Position numbers and translations under genes: made by a program. Of a stretch of DNA of 64,000 bases, positions 52,907 through 62,602 are shown piece by piece. The notes beneath the pieces were generated by a model. It had not been told where the DNA came from, did no database searches, and saw only the letters and a program-made list of their open reading frames with translations. Source of the stretch: Filimonas lacunae (GTDB taxonomy: Bacteria > Bacteroidota > Bacteroidia > Chitinophagales > Chitinophagaceae); NCBI RefSeq assembly GCF_002355595.1, contig NZ_AP017422.1:6080823-6144822 (forward strand), in the 5' to 3' direction. Numbering within the stretch: position 1 is the first letter of the stretch; each line of letters begins with the position of its first letter.

Positions 52907-55246
52907 CTAAAACTTAAAAGATACGCTGGCTGCAAAATTTCTGGGCAGCTGGGGGTTGCCCCAGGGGCCCCAGTATTTCTGATTCGTAAGATTATCTACC
53001 CGCAAACCTAATGTCCAGTTTTGAACGTCGTAAGAAAGTACGCCGTTAAACACTACAAACTCAGGAACAGTAAACGTGTTAGCGTCATCATAATAACTAA
53101 TGCTATTATAGTTTACACCAGCTCCCAGCCCCAGCCCTTTTAACTTCCCCTTAGGTTGACGATAATTAACAAAGGCATTAGCCATATGCTTAGGTGCATG
53201 AGAGGCTATTTTACCTACGATTGAAGGATTACCGGACGTAAACTGGTTATCGTTATAAGCATACCCTGCCATAATATTCAACCCATTTACCGGATGGGCA
53301 GCAATATCCAGTTCTACCCCTTTGCTTACCTGTGCCCCATCCTGCACCTGGAAACCAGTGGAAGCAGCAACAGTTGGATCGGAACGCAGCTTATCTTTTA
53401 CTTTGATATGATAGTAGTTAGCCGTAACTGATAACCGGCCATTCATTAATTCAGTTTTAACACCACCCTCTAACTGATTAGCCTGTTCGGGATTGAAGTG
53501 ATTACCATTTTTATCAACAGAAGCTGAATAGGTATATCCATTCAGGTAATTACCAAATAAAGAAACTTTATCTTTTATCAACTGATATACCACACCTGCT
53601 TTAGGAGAGAAAGTAGTTCTGGTAAATGCAGCAGCGGTAGCACCAGTTAACAGGTTAGTGGTACCTCTTGAATCTACCTTATCCAAACGCCCACCAATCA
53701 TTACGTTCAGGTTTTCCAAAATATTGATTACATCAGAAAAATAAGCCCCGTAATAGGTAATCTTTGACTTGGATGCGGAAGTAAAACTCTTTTGACTAAA
53801 CATTTGCTGCACCTTATCCATGGAGATATAAGGAGTCACTCCCATAATACTTACTGAATCAAACGTTATGTTTTTTAAATAAGTAGGATTTGTAACAGCG
53901 TCATTCACGTCCACCCCAAGTACCAGTCGGTTTCTAATACCGGCTACAATTACATCTCCATTCAGATTTACCTGTGCATTCTGGTTATAATAATTATGAG
54001 AATAGCGCTGTATGCCACGATAAATAGTATCGGCATTTTTAAAAGAAGGCAAAAACTGGTATTGATTGGTAGCATCTACTCCGGCATAGTTATATACGGC
54101 ACTAAGGCTCCAGTTGTTGTTAATGCTATACTCAGCTTTTGTATAAAAGGTATATCCCTTCAAATTAGACACCAGGTCATTGGAGCCATAATTACGATTA
54201 TATATTTTATTCAAATCCTGGTATCCTGTCATACCAATACCGGCTTTAGGAGAAAAACCGATACCAGTGTTGGTTCCCTGGTTACTGTAAGCTTCCATAT
54301 CAGCAAAAAAGGTAAGCTTATCATTGACCTTGTAAGAGAAAGAAGGTGCTATAAAGTAATTGCTTTGATAACCGGTTTCCTGGAAGCTTCCCGTATAGTG
54401 TTTAGCGGCATTTACACGAAACAAAGCTGTTTTTTCTTTATTTAAAGGCGCATTGACATCTACCGCAATCCTGCTTAATGCATAACTGCCACCTGTATAG
54501 GAAATGGTAGTTTGTGCGGAATCAAAGGGCTTCTTGGTAATTCTGTTCACAACACCACCATAGGATATATAAGAAGAACCAAACAAAGTACCTGATGGAC
54601 CTTTAATTACCTCGATTCTATCCAGGTTAGCAATTTCGGTAGCAGTCAGCTGCGAAGCTACTACACCATTACGCATATAGTTACCGGTTCTGAAACCACG
54701 TATAAAAGCACTGGTACGGCCATTCGATATTTGCTCCAGAGAATTAACACCCGATACATTTCTGAAAGCGTCCCGGTAATCAACCAGAACCTGGTCTTTA
54801 ATCAGCTGAGAAGTAATAGTAGCATATACCTGCGCATTTTCCAGGTTTTTGAGCGGAATTCTGGCTACCGACTCGCTCGACTTCCGTGCATACCTGTTCT
54901 TTTGAGCGTTTACAATCACCTGCCCTAACTCTAAAGCAGTTTCGCGGGTAACAAAGTTCATTTCAACAGTCTGACCTGCTGTTACCTCTACTGTTTGTTC
55001 CTGTGCTTCCAGGCCAACAGCTGATAACTTCAGCACGTGCTTACCCGGCTTTAATTTCTTAAAAGAAAAAAAGCCCCTATCGTCCGTTAAAGTGCCATAA
55101 GGAGTACCTTCTATTTGTACGGAAATAGCCGGAAGCGGTTTGCCATCGCTCGATTGCACCTGTCCTTTAATAGCTATGGGTTGGTTCTGACTGTGCGCAA
55201 GCGGCTGCAATAACAGCAGCAGGGATAATAATAAAAATTGTTTCAT
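52907..55246 (-). CDS. TonB-dependent siderophore-type receptor
   Basis: The start is taken at MKQFLLLSLLLLLQP (55246), which opens a signal peptide ending HSQNQ; this gives 779 aa. A carboxypeptidase-regulatory-like domain (about 22-105) precedes a plug with VDYRDAFRNVSGVNSLEQIS, FIRGFRTGNYMRNG and RIEVIKGPSGTLFG, the FhuA/FpvA-type siderophore receptor pattern. The barrel ends in GLRVDNLTNQKYWGP and a C-terminal Phe. It should import ferric siderophores, perhaps ones made by other microbes, since no synthesis genes are seen. No STN domain is present, so iron control is not by FecR signalling. No Fur box was identified. Confidence 0.92.
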   Translation of the reverse strand: MKQFLLLSLLLLLQPLAHSQNQPIAIKGQVQSSDGKPLPAISVQIEGTPYGTLTDDRGFFSFKKLKPGKHVLKLSAVGLEAQEQTVEVTAGQTVEMNFVTRETALELGQVIVNAQKNRYARKSSESVARIPLKNLENAQVYATITSQLIKDQVLVDYRDAFRNVSGVNSLEQISNGRTSAFIRGFRTGNYMRNGVVASQLTATEIANLDRIEVIKGPSGTLFGSSYISYGGVVNRITKKPFDSAQTTISYTGGSYALSRIAVDVNAPLNKEKTALFRVNAAKHYTGSFQETGYQSNYFIAPSFSYKVNDKLTFFADMEAYSNQGTNTGIGFSPKAGIGMTGYQDLNKIYNRNYGSNDLVSNLKGYTFYTKAEYSINNNWSLSAVYNYAGVDATNQYQFLPSFKNADTIYRGIQRYSHNYYNQNAQVNLNGDVIVAGIRNRLVLGVDVNDAVTNPTYLKNITFDSVSIMGVTPYISMDKVQQMFSQKSFTSASKSKITYYGAYFSDVINILENLNVMIGGRLDKVDSRGTTNLLTGATAAAFTRTTFSPKAGVVYQLIKDKVSLFGNYLNGYTYSASVDKNGNHFNPEQANQLEGGVKTELMNGRLSVTANYYHIKVKDKLRSDPTVAASTGFQVQDGAQVSKGVELDIAAHPVNGLNIMAGYAYNDNQFTSGNPSIVGKIASHAPKHMANAFVNYRQPKGKLKGLGLGAGVNYNSISYYDDANTFTVPEFVVFNGVLSYDVQNWTLGLRVDNLTNQKYWGPWGNPQLPRNFAASVSFKF

Positions 55247-55354
55247 GATAGTAGTGTGGAAATAATGGCGCAAAGGTTCGGACTACAAACGAACAAAATT
55301 GTCGCAAAAGGGAAATCCATTAACGAAATATGAAATTATTATCCTGCCAATCAT

Positions 55355-56614
55355 TTAAAAGTTGACAGTAAATACAGTTCTCCCCTCCTGCACCTGTTGT
55401 AATGAAAATGTAAAACCATGCGCCAACAGCACTTCTTTCACCAGTGTAAGTCCAATGCCTTGACCATCTCTTTTAGTGCTAAAGAAAGGCGTAAATAATT
55501 GAGCGGCGGTATCGGCGCTTATTCCCTTTCCAGTGTCAATAATTTCCAGCAAACGCTGTTGAGGGCATAATTGCAAAGTTATCAAGCCATTATCCCCTAT
55601 CGCTTCCATCGCATTTTTTACTACATTAATCCACACCTGTTCCAGAAGGCGTTCATCTCCCTCTATATAAAAAGGTTCGTTGGCAAGTACCTGAATAGTT
55701 ACCAGCCTTTCCTGCCCCCTGGCTTCCATCAGCAGCGCTATAGCATGCATCTGTTGTTGTAAATTAATACGGGCCATTACCGGAATGGGCAGACGTACCA
55801 GATCGGCATAATTACGCATGAAACTGTTGAGGTTATAATTGCGATCAATGGCCACCTGTAGCGCATGCTGCAAGGGCCGATGTCCACCATCCTGCCATAG
55901 ACTGCCTGCGCTGAGTGCCGACTGTAGTATGGAATTTACAGGCCCAATGCTGTTATTCACTTCGTGGGCCATCATCCGTATCACCTTTCCATACGCTTTC
56001 TTTTCGGCCGCCAGAATTTCTTCTGTCAGTTCTTCTATCATCACAAAGTGGCGGGCAAACCCTCTGTCTATAAAATGAGATTTCTGCAACTTATAAGTAA
56101 CCACCCCATTTACACTAAAGGAGCTTCGCTGTCCAGAGGGCAGCTGAATTACTTTTTCTAAAAATTGCGCGGGTAAACTGTCCAGCAACTGTTGCGCTCT
56201 GGGGTTTACCTGCTGCACACGCTCATCGTAGTTCAGTACAATAATGCCTGTAGGTGACGTGTTGATTAATTTATGCAAAAACAAATGTTGCTGCTCCTGC
56301 AAAGTGCGTTCCTTACGCAGTTCATCAATCATCTGGTTATAGATAGCAATAAGCTTATTCATTTCATGGCTGGCAGTAGGCAGCAAACGCACTGTAAAAT
56401 CTTTATCCTGTATAGTTTCCGCTCCCTGCATTAACAGCTTCAAAGGTGTTATCAGCTGCCGGTATAAATGCCAGGCAATCACCATTGAAAGTACTACCAG
56501 CACTTCCGATACAATAAACCAAAGCGGATATTCGTGCAATGCGATATAAGCCAGCACCAGCGCAATGCTGTGCAGCAGGGCTACAAACAATATGTATTTA
56601 GTCCGCAGCTTCAT
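55355..56614 (-). CDS. NtrY-like sensor histidine kinase
   Basis: The 419-aa product has two N-terminal membrane segments (about 7-26 and 31-50), a HAMP-like linker (ITPLKLLMQGAETIQDKDFT), a PAS-like domain (about 115-200, LINTSPTGIIVLNYDERVQQ), a dimerisation domain with the phospho-acceptor His in MMAHEVNNSIGP (about 216), and an ATPase domain with NAMEAI (N-box), IIDTGKGIS and GQGIGLTLVKEV. Its start overlaps the sigma-54 regulator stop by 17 bp. It is the last gene of the efflux operon and presumably senses a membrane or periplasmic stress and phosphorylates the regulator. Confidence 0.93.
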   Translation of the reverse strand: MKLRTKYILFVALLHSIALVLAYIALHEYPLWFIVSEVLVVLSMVIAWHLYRQLITPLKLLMQGAETIQDKDFTVRLLPTASHEMNKLIAIYNQMIDELRKERTLQEQQHLFLHKLINTSPTGIIVLNYDERVQQVNPRAQQLLDSLPAQFLEKVIQLPSGQRSSFSVNGVVTYKLQKSHFIDRGFARHFVMIEELTEEILAAEKKAYGKVIRMMAHEVNNSIGPVNSILQSALSAGSLWQDGGHRPLQHALQVAIDRNYNLNSFMRNYADLVRLPIPVMARINLQQQMHAIALLMEARGQERLVTIQVLANEPFYIEGDERLLEQVWINVVKNAMEAIGDNGLITLQLCPQQRLLEIIDTGKGISADTAAQLFTPFFSTKRDGQGIGLTLVKEVLLAHGFTFSLQQVQEGRTVFTVNF

Positions 56615-57971
56615 CGTAAGGAATATTGTATTTATCCAGCCGGCGATAGAGCGAGCTGCGTGTAATGCCCAGCGATACAGCCGCTTTGGCTACTTTGTTT
56701 TTATGAAAATCCAATGCTTTTTTTATCATCTGCACTTCCAGCTCATCTAAAGTAACGGTACCCACTTCCGGCAATTGAATATTACCTTTTTTAACGGAGG
56801 ACATAGCCAGCTGTGATTGAAAATCGCCCACATCCAAAACCGGCTTTCTGCTTACCAGTACGGAACGCTCTATCAGGTTTTTCAGCTGACGAATATTACC
56901 CGGAAAAGGCAGTTGCTGTAACCACTTCATGGCAGCCGGCGTAACATTTAATTCAGACCTGCGATACAGGATTTTAAGGTTATCTATAAAAAAATGTACC
57001 AGCAACGGAATATCCTTCGTCCTTTCCCGCAAAGAGGGCAGGCGTACGGTAATCAGGTTAATACGATAAAAAAGATCTTCCCGGAATGTACCTGCCGCCA
57101 CCATATCTTCCAGGTTGCGATTAGTGGCGCATACCACCCGCATATCCACCATGCGTGTGCGGCTGCTTCCCAGTACTTCATACGTTCTATCCTGTAATAC
57201 CCGCAGCAGCTTTACCTGGCTGCTCATATCCAGTTCACCAATTTCATCCAGGAAAATAGTACCCTTATGGGCCATCTCAAAACGGCCAATGCGGTCTGTT
57301 TTGGCATCGGTAAAAGCACCACGTACGTGACCAAACATTTCGCTTTCAAAAAGCGAGGTGGCAATGCCGCCCAGGTTCACTTTTACGAAGGCCTTGCCGT
57401 TGCGCAGGCTATTTTGATGAATCGCTTCCGCTATCAACTCTTTACCGGTACCACTTTCTCCGGTTATCAGCACCGGTGCATCTGTAGCAGCAATATGCCC
57501 TATTGTTTCCAGCACTTCCAACAATTGCGGGTCTTCTCCCACAATAGGCGCCAGCTGGTACAGGCTGTTGAGTTGCCTGCGGCTATGCTGCTCTGGCTTG
57601 CTATCCTGCAAATGCAGCAAGGTGCGTATAGTCTGTAGCAAATGATCGTTGCTCCAGGGCTTGTTAATAAAATCGCCAGCCCCCAGTTTCATCCCCTGCA
57701 CTGCCAGTTCAATAGTGCCCCACCCGGTAATCAGTATCACCGGCAGGCTACTGTTCCGTTGCTTTAGTTGCTGTAACAACGCCATCCCCTCCGATCCGGA
57801 TGTTTCAATAGAAAAATTCAAATCCAGTATTACCAGGGAAACCGGGTTGTTTTCATATGCCGTTAAAGCTTCTTCCACAGAAGCTGCGGTTATAGCAGCA
57901 AAACCTTCCTGCTGCAATAGCAACAGCAGGGAGGTTTGTACCGCTATATCATCATCTATAATTAATATCAT
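56598..57971 (-). CDS. Sigma-54-dependent response regulator, NtrC family
   Basis: The 457-aa product has a receiver domain (Asp in LVILDLNFS, about 51), an AAA+ domain with Walker A GESGTGKE (about 169-176), an intact GAFTDA sigma-54 contact loop (about 216), Walker B GTIFLDEIGELD and an arginine-finger region. The C-terminal Fis-type helix-turn-helix (about 410-452) has KVAKAAVSLGITRSSLYRRL. It should bind enhancer-like sites and drive RpoN-dependent promoters. It lies within the efflux operon, 36 bp after a permease gene, and its probable target is the promoter in front of the first gene (63875-63889), making a feedback circuit. Confidence 0.95.
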   Translation of the reverse strand: MILIIDDDIAVQTSLLLLLQQEGFAAITAASVEEALTAYENNPVSLVILDLNFSIETSGSEGMALLQQLKQRNSSLPVILITGWGTIELAVQGMKLGAGDFINKPWSNDHLLQTIRTLLHLQDSKPEQHSRRQLNSLYQLAPIVGEDPQLLEVLETIGHIAATDAPVLITGESGTGKELIAEAIHQNSLRNGKAFVKVNLGGIATSLFESEMFGHVRGAFTDAKTDRIGRFEMAHKGTIFLDEIGELDMSSQVKLLRVLQDRTYEVLGSSRTRMVDMRVVCATNRNLEDMVAAGTFREDLFYRINLITVRLPSLRERTKDIPLLVHFFIDNLKILYRRSELNVTPAAMKWLQQLPFPGNIRQLKNLIERSVLVSRKPVLDVGDFQSQLAMSSVKKGNIQLPEVGTVTLDELEVQMIKKALDFHKNKVAKAAVSLGITRSSLYRRLDKYNIPYDEAAD

Positions 57972-57993
57972 CGTTTATAGTAGCAAGATAACA

Positions 57994-58009
57994 AAAAAGT
58001 ATACTTTTT
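57994..58009. other. Self-complementary 16-mer between permease and regulator genes
   Basis: AAAAAGTATACTTTTT is a perfect palindrome at the permease stop codon and 23 bp before the regulator start. It could be a weak hairpin with T-rich ends that reduces expression of the distal regulator genes, or chance in A/T-rich sequence. Confidence 0.35.
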
Positions 58010-59195
58010 ATTCTTCATGTAATGCCACAGCAGGCAGAATGGCCGCCGCCTGCCTGCCCGGATACAAGGCACATAACAGCACCAGCACTACCAGCATTGC
58101 TGTAGCCAGTAACAGGCCCATATAATACACTACGCTTTCTACATCAAACACATGCAAAAGCGGGAACTGAACAGCTATAATAACGCCGGGCACCAATGCC
58201 AGTGAAACCAGTAATAATGATTCGGTAACCAGTTGAGCGGCAATGTTTTTTGCGGTAGCCCCCACTGCCCTGCGCAAAGCCAGTTCACCTTTTCGCTGGC
58301 TAATAGTATACCAGAGCACTCCCAATAAACCCAGTAACACATTTCCTACCAGGAATACACTTACAATACAGGTAATTACAGCAGGAATAAAAGAGTTGCT
58401 GTTGATCACCTTGCGCAATTCAGGCATCCTTTCTATAACAATACCATCCAGCTTTAAGTCATTGGCCAGGATTTTATACACTTTTCCTTCCAGGGCATAT
58501 CCCGATCCGGGGGCTACTTTTACTACCAATCTGGCTAACTGACTCAGCTCACTGGTATCTGCATTCTGCAACACCGCATACCCGGGTTTGCGATAATCTC
58601 CCTGGAATTTCACATCATTGGTAACTCCTATAATCTGGCAATTACCCCAGGCGTTTACACGTTTACCTACAGCAGCAGAATCGCCAAACAAAGCCTTGCT
58701 TAATGCCTGGGTAATAACCAGGGGCTTTATAGCAGCAGTTTTGTCCTGTGGCGCATAATAACGACCCTCTGCCATAGTAATACCCAGAACAGGGCCAAAG
58801 TGTTCATCTGCTATATACCAGTTTACAGCGGTGATTTTACGACCATTATATGTGACCGCATTCTGCACGGCTATATCATAAAAAGGTAAATTCCATGAAC
58901 TAAAACTTACCATTTGTACACCGGGTACAGCCAGCAGACTGTTACGGATAAGTTGTTGCTGTGTTTGCAATGTGTCTGCCGGAGGTGCAGGGTAATGTAC
59001 AGGCAGGTAAACAGACCACAGGTTGTCAGGCTCCATACCTAATGGCTTGCGATAATTACGATATAATCCGGTTAATAAAGTAAAAACAGCAAACAGCACC
59101 AGGAAACAAATCAGCATTTCCGTTACCAGTAATGCGTGCTTTCTCTTCTTATTCCAGGTAAGTGTTATCAAATGTTGTAACATAGTCAAATTCAT
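58008..59195 (-). CDS. FtsX/MacB-type ABC transporter permease, second of the pair
   Basis: The 395-aa product has one N-terminal membrane segment (about 22-44), a large periplasmic MacB-like domain (about 45-270) and an FtsX core with three C-terminal membrane segments (TISQRKGELALRRAVGATAK is the conserved cytoplasmic loop). It pairs with the permease encoded 12 bp upstream, and together they use the ATPase at 60451-61116. MacB-type systems do not pump through the membrane but couple ATP use to movement of substrate from the periplasm through TolC. Confidence 0.93.
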   Translation of the reverse strand: MNLTMLQHLITLTWNKKRKHALLVTEMLICFLVLFAVFTLLTGLYRNYRKPLGMEPDNLWSVYLPVHYPAPPADTLQTQQQLIRNSLLAVPGVQMVSFSSWNLPFYDIAVQNAVTYNGRKITAVNWYIADEHFGPVLGITMAEGRYYAPQDKTAAIKPLVITQALSKALFGDSAAVGKRVNAWGNCQIIGVTNDVKFQGDYRKPGYAVLQNADTSELSQLARLVVKVAPGSGYALEGKVYKILANDLKLDGIVIERMPELRKVINSNSFIPAVITCIVSVFLVGNVLLGLLGVLWYTISQRKGELALRRAVGATAKNIAAQLVTESLLLVSLALVPGVIIAVQFPLLHVFDVESVVYYMGLLLATAMLVVLVLLCALYPGRQAAAILPAVALHEE

Positions 59196-59207
59196 TTTAT
59201 GGATATC

Positions 59208-60425
59208 TTATCCTTTTAAAGCTTTTGCCACCTGCATACGCGACATACGCCATGCCGGGTATACGCCCGAGATAAAACCAAATACCAGGCAGGTAAAAAA
59301 CGCTGTAAGCAATACAGTAAAATCGATAGTGAGTGCAGTATATTCAAAAACATTCGTTTGGTTAATATACAGGAGCACCAGCCAGGCTACCACTATACCC
59401 GCCAGGCCGCCCAACAGGGTAAGCAGCAGGTTCTCTACCAGGAACTGTCCGGCCAATGTAACACGTGAAGCACCAAAAGCTTTACGAACGCCTATTTCCG
59501 AACTCCTTTCCATAATACGGGTAATATTTATGTTCACCATATTAATAGCAGGCAGCGCCATAATCAGTAACACAAATATGCCCACCGAACCCCATAGCAG
59601 CCAGAAACCATCAATATCATTCACGGTTTCTATCAGCGAATCGCTATAGCTCTGTGCTTTACAAACCACTACTGACGCATAGGGGCGGTTGGAGGGAGGA
59701 ATACGCTTTGCCATAGCATCAAACTCATTTTGCATCGCTGTTACGGCTGTGGCAGACGTTGCCATCAGGATGGCATAATAATTCCCATAAAAAGAAGTGG
59801 ACTGTGTAACATAATCCAGGCTAAGAGGTATAAAAAAATTTCCTGAGAAGTAATAACCAAAACCAGGCGCCTGTTTTACTACACCTACTACACGGTAGCG
59901 CTGCCTGTTCATTTCAATATACTTTCCTACAGCGGTAGTATTGCCAAAATAATCTTTCCGGAGCGACTCCCCTATCACCGCCACCCTTTCACCCAAACGC
60001 TCCTGCGTTGCCGTAAAACATTTACCCTCCAGAAAGGTAAAGTCCATAATATCCCAGTAAGCCGCATTTACCGACCTCGATTCAAAGCTTACTTTACGGT
60101 CATTGAAATAACTATACGTAGCCGACTGCATGCTCACCACCGCTATCTTTTCCGGCTGCTTTAGTGAATACAGATAATGATCGATAAAATACCGGGAAAG
60201 GCTTCCGCCATTAAAACTGGTAGCCCCTTTTTCGTAAATACCCTTGATATATAAACAACGGCTTCTTTTAGCATCAGGGTAATTTTTCAGCAATACGGTA
60301 TCCAGTACAGCAGCCAGCACCAGTATCATAGCCAGTGTAAAACAAATACCAAACAAGCTGATAAAGGAGAAAAATTTTCTGCGCCTGAATACGGCTATGG
60401 CTATTTTCAAATAGTTAATAAGCAT
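59208..60425 (-). CDS. FtsX/MacB-type ABC transporter permease, first of the pair
   Basis: The start is taken at MLINYLKIAIAVFRRRKF (60425); the open frame to 60515 overlaps the ATPase gene and is not needed. The product is 405 aa with an N-terminal membrane segment (about 20-42, FISLFGICFTLAMILVLAAV), a periplasmic domain with FTATQERLGERVAVIGESLR, and an FtsX core (MERSSEIGVRKAFGASRVTL) with three C-terminal segments. It follows the ATPase gene by 25 bp. It forms a heterodimer with the next permease, in contrast to the MacB homodimer of Escherichia coli, where ATPase and permease are fused. Confidence 0.92.
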   Translation of the reverse strand: MLINYLKIAIAVFRRRKFFSFISLFGICFTLAMILVLAAVLDTVLLKNYPDAKRSRCLYIKGIYEKGATSFNGGSLSRYFIDHYLYSLKQPEKIAVVSMQSATYSYFNDRKVSFESRSVNAAYWDIMDFTFLEGKCFTATQERLGERVAVIGESLRKDYFGNTTAVGKYIEMNRQRYRVVGVVKQAPGFGYYFSGNFFIPLSLDYVTQSTSFYGNYYAILMATSATAVTAMQNEFDAMAKRIPPSNRPYASVVVCKAQSYSDSLIETVNDIDGFWLLWGSVGIFVLLIMALPAINMVNINITRIMERSSEIGVRKAFGASRVTLAGQFLVENLLLTLLGGLAGIVVAWLVLLYINQTNVFEYTALTIDFTVLLTAFFTCLVFGFISGVYPAWRMSRMQVAKALKG

Positions 60426-60450
60426 GTTAAGCAATATGAATGTGAAATAA

Positions 60451-61116
60451 TTATTGCACCTGGGCACCATCAAACAAGCGCAACAAACGATGTGTTTTAT
60501 TCGCCATATGCTCATCGTGTGTAACCATAATAATAGTGGTACCCTCTTTTACATTCAACTGCAGCAGAATGTCCATAATTTCGTTTCCCATAGCGCTATC
60601 CAGGTTACCTGTAGGCTCATCAGCCAGTATAATATCCGGCTTGCCCACAATAGCCCGGGCAATGGCCACTCGCTGCTTTTGTCCACCTGACAATTGAGAA
60701 GGAAAATGTTTCATACGATTGCTAAGTCCCACCTTTCCCAATGCTTCTGCCGACAACTGTTTTCTTTCACGCGCCGAAGTGCCCCGGTACAATAAGGGCA
60801 ACTCTACATTATCCAGTACTTTCAGGTCATTGATCAGGTGATAACTCTGGAAAATAAACCCCAGCTTCTGGTTACGAAACTGCGCCAGTTTTTTGTCGCT
60901 CCAGTTTTGTAATGGGGTGTTATCTATCACCATTTCCCCTTTGGTGGGCGCATCCAGCAAACCCATAAGATTCAGCAAGGTGCTTTTACCACAGCCGCTG
61001 GGGCCCATTACAGATACAAATTCACCTCTTCCAATTTCCAGGTTAATATTGCTAAGGGCCAGTGTTTCCACCGTATCGGTACGGTATACCTTTTCTACAT
61101 TGGTTAATCGTATCAT
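60451..61116 (-). CDS. ABC transporter ATPase, MacB/LolD type
   Basis: The 221-aa product has Walker A GPSGCGKST (about 39-47), signature LSGGQKQRVAIARAI (about 141-155), Walker B IILADEPTGNLD and switch His in IIMVTHDEHMA, all intact. The X-loop region and length match the LolD/MacB ATPases. It powers the FtsX-type permease pair encoded directly downstream and follows the TolC gene by 9 bp. Confidence 0.95.
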   Translation of the reverse strand: MIRLTNVEKVYRTDTVETLALSNINLEIGRGEFVSVMGPSGCGKSTLLNLMGLLDAPTKGEMVIDNTPLQNWSDKKLAQFRNQKLGFIFQSYHLINDLKVLDNVELPLLYRGTSARERKQLSAEALGKVGLSNRMKHFPSQLSGGQKQRVAIARAIVGKPDIILADEPTGNLDSAMGNEIMDILLQLNVKEGTTIIMVTHDEHMANKTHRLLRLFDGAQVQ

Positions 61117-61125
61117 ACTCAGGTT

Positions 61126-62589
61126 TTATTGATAGTGAATTTTTTCATGCTTTTCAAAGTCGTATAAGGAAAGATATCGCAACTGGTAATAAGCACCCCA
61201 GAAATTACGCAAGGCAAAAATGTAATCGCGTTTGGCCTGGTCTTTCTCCTGGAAAGCAATACTTAAATCGGTAATACTTACATTCCCCAACACATACCGG
61301 TCTTTGGCTATCTGGTATTTTTCGGTGGCAATACCATCTGCTTCCATTGTTAATTGCAGCTGTTCCTGCATCATGGTAAACAAGGTTACCTGTGTGTATA
61401 TTTCCTGCACAAACACCTGTTTTGCCTGCTCTACTTCGTAGGAGGTAAACTCCATGTTGGCCTGTGCCGTTTTCAACCGGGAAGTGCTGCGTCCCCAGTC
61501 TAACAGGGGAATGGAGAATGTAATACTCACCTCCTGTTGATCCTGCGGCTGCCGGTATACCTTACCCAGGGTAGGCGCACTTTTCGAATATCCCAGCTGT
61601 GCAGTTAAGGCAGCATTGAGCCCATTATCGCCTTTGGCTTTAGCCACATCCCTGCGGGCTTCGGCAATACGTCGGGTAAAAGCAATAGCATCGCTACGAT
61701 TGGCGTAAGCTTCTGCCAGCACCTTATCGGCCTTTGCTTCCATATTAATAACCGTTTCCGGTAGCATCAGCACCACAGGATCGGCTTGCGACAACCCGGT
61801 ATAACTGCGCAGGTTCAATGCCGCTATTTCACAATCACGCCGTGCACTTCCCACTGCCTTTTGCGACTTCAATTGTTCTAATTCCAGTTGCAGCATTTCG
61901 TTCTTAGAAACTTTCCCCAACGCCAGCTTCTCCCTGGCTATCTCCTGTATCATCTTCGTGTTGGTTAAATTCGTTTCTGCTATCTGCAGATTCACCTGAG
62001 CCAGCAGCAGGTCAAAGAAATAACCACTTGCCACAATAGCAATCTGCTCCATCGATTCAATATACCCCTGTATGCTTTCCCTGTATTTTAATGGCTCTAT
62101 TTTTTTATCCCATTTCAGCGGGTTGAATTGCCATAAGGGCTGTGTATAGCCTATACCAAACGGTACGCTATTGTATAAGGTTACCTCACTTTCAAAATCA
62201 TCGAACCGCTGCAGCTGCGTAGTGCCAAAAATATTGCCCCCGGTAGCAGCAATGCTTTGGCTGAAAGAGAGGTTTACAGAAGAATTATTGTTGTGCACCG
62301 GCTGAAACAGCACCGACCCGTCTGGCTGCTGTACCTCAGTATAGGTTTTATTATATCCGGGCAATATTCCATTCAAAGATAACTGGGGTTGATAATTGCT
62401 ACGGTAAGTGCGGTATTGCCAATACCGGGTTTTGCGTATAGTAGCCGCCTGCCGGGCTGCAATAGATTGCGTTTTCGCCAGTTGCACTACCTGCTGTAAA
62501 CTCAGCCGCAGGGTATCTGCCGGTTGCTGTGCAGCTACATAGCCGGTTAACAACAACAATAGCCACACCATATGCTTGCTCCGTTTCAT
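61126..62589 (-). CDS. TolC-family outer-membrane channel protein (MacAB-like system)
   Basis: The start is taken at MKRSKHMVWLLLLLTGYV (62589), giving a signal peptide ending VAAQQ and 487 aa; the longer open frame (62631) overlaps the adaptor gene. Two outer-membrane-efflux helical repeats are visible (LQQVVQLAKTQSIAARQAAT; AEAYANRSDAIAFTRRIAEA). It gives the outer-membrane exit for the adaptor encoded 13 bp upstream and the ABC proteins encoded downstream. It is clearly distinct from the TolC at 48182. Confidence 0.92.
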   Translation of the reverse strand: MKRSKHMVWLLLLLTGYVAAQQPADTLRLSLQQVVQLAKTQSIAARQAATIRKTRYWQYRTYRSNYQPQLSLNGILPGYNKTYTEVQQPDGSVLFQPVHNNNSSVNLSFSQSIAATGGNIFGTTQLQRFDDFESEVTLYNSVPFGIGYTQPLWQFNPLKWDKKIEPLKYRESIQGYIESMEQIAIVASGYFFDLLLAQVNLQIAETNLTNTKMIQEIAREKLALGKVSKNEMLQLELEQLKSQKAVGSARRDCEIAALNLRSYTGLSQADPVVLMLPETVINMEAKADKVLAEAYANRSDAIAFTRRIAEARRDVAKAKGDNGLNAALTAQLGYSKSAPTLGKVYRQPQDQQEVSITFSIPLLDWGRSTSRLKTAQANMEFTSYEVEQAKQVFVQEIYTQVTLFTMMQEQLQLTMEADGIATEKYQIAKDRYVLGNVSITDLSIAFQEKDQAKRDYIFALRNFWGAYYQLRYLSLYDFEKHEKIHYQ

Positions 62590-62602
62590 TTGCTTACAAG
62601 AA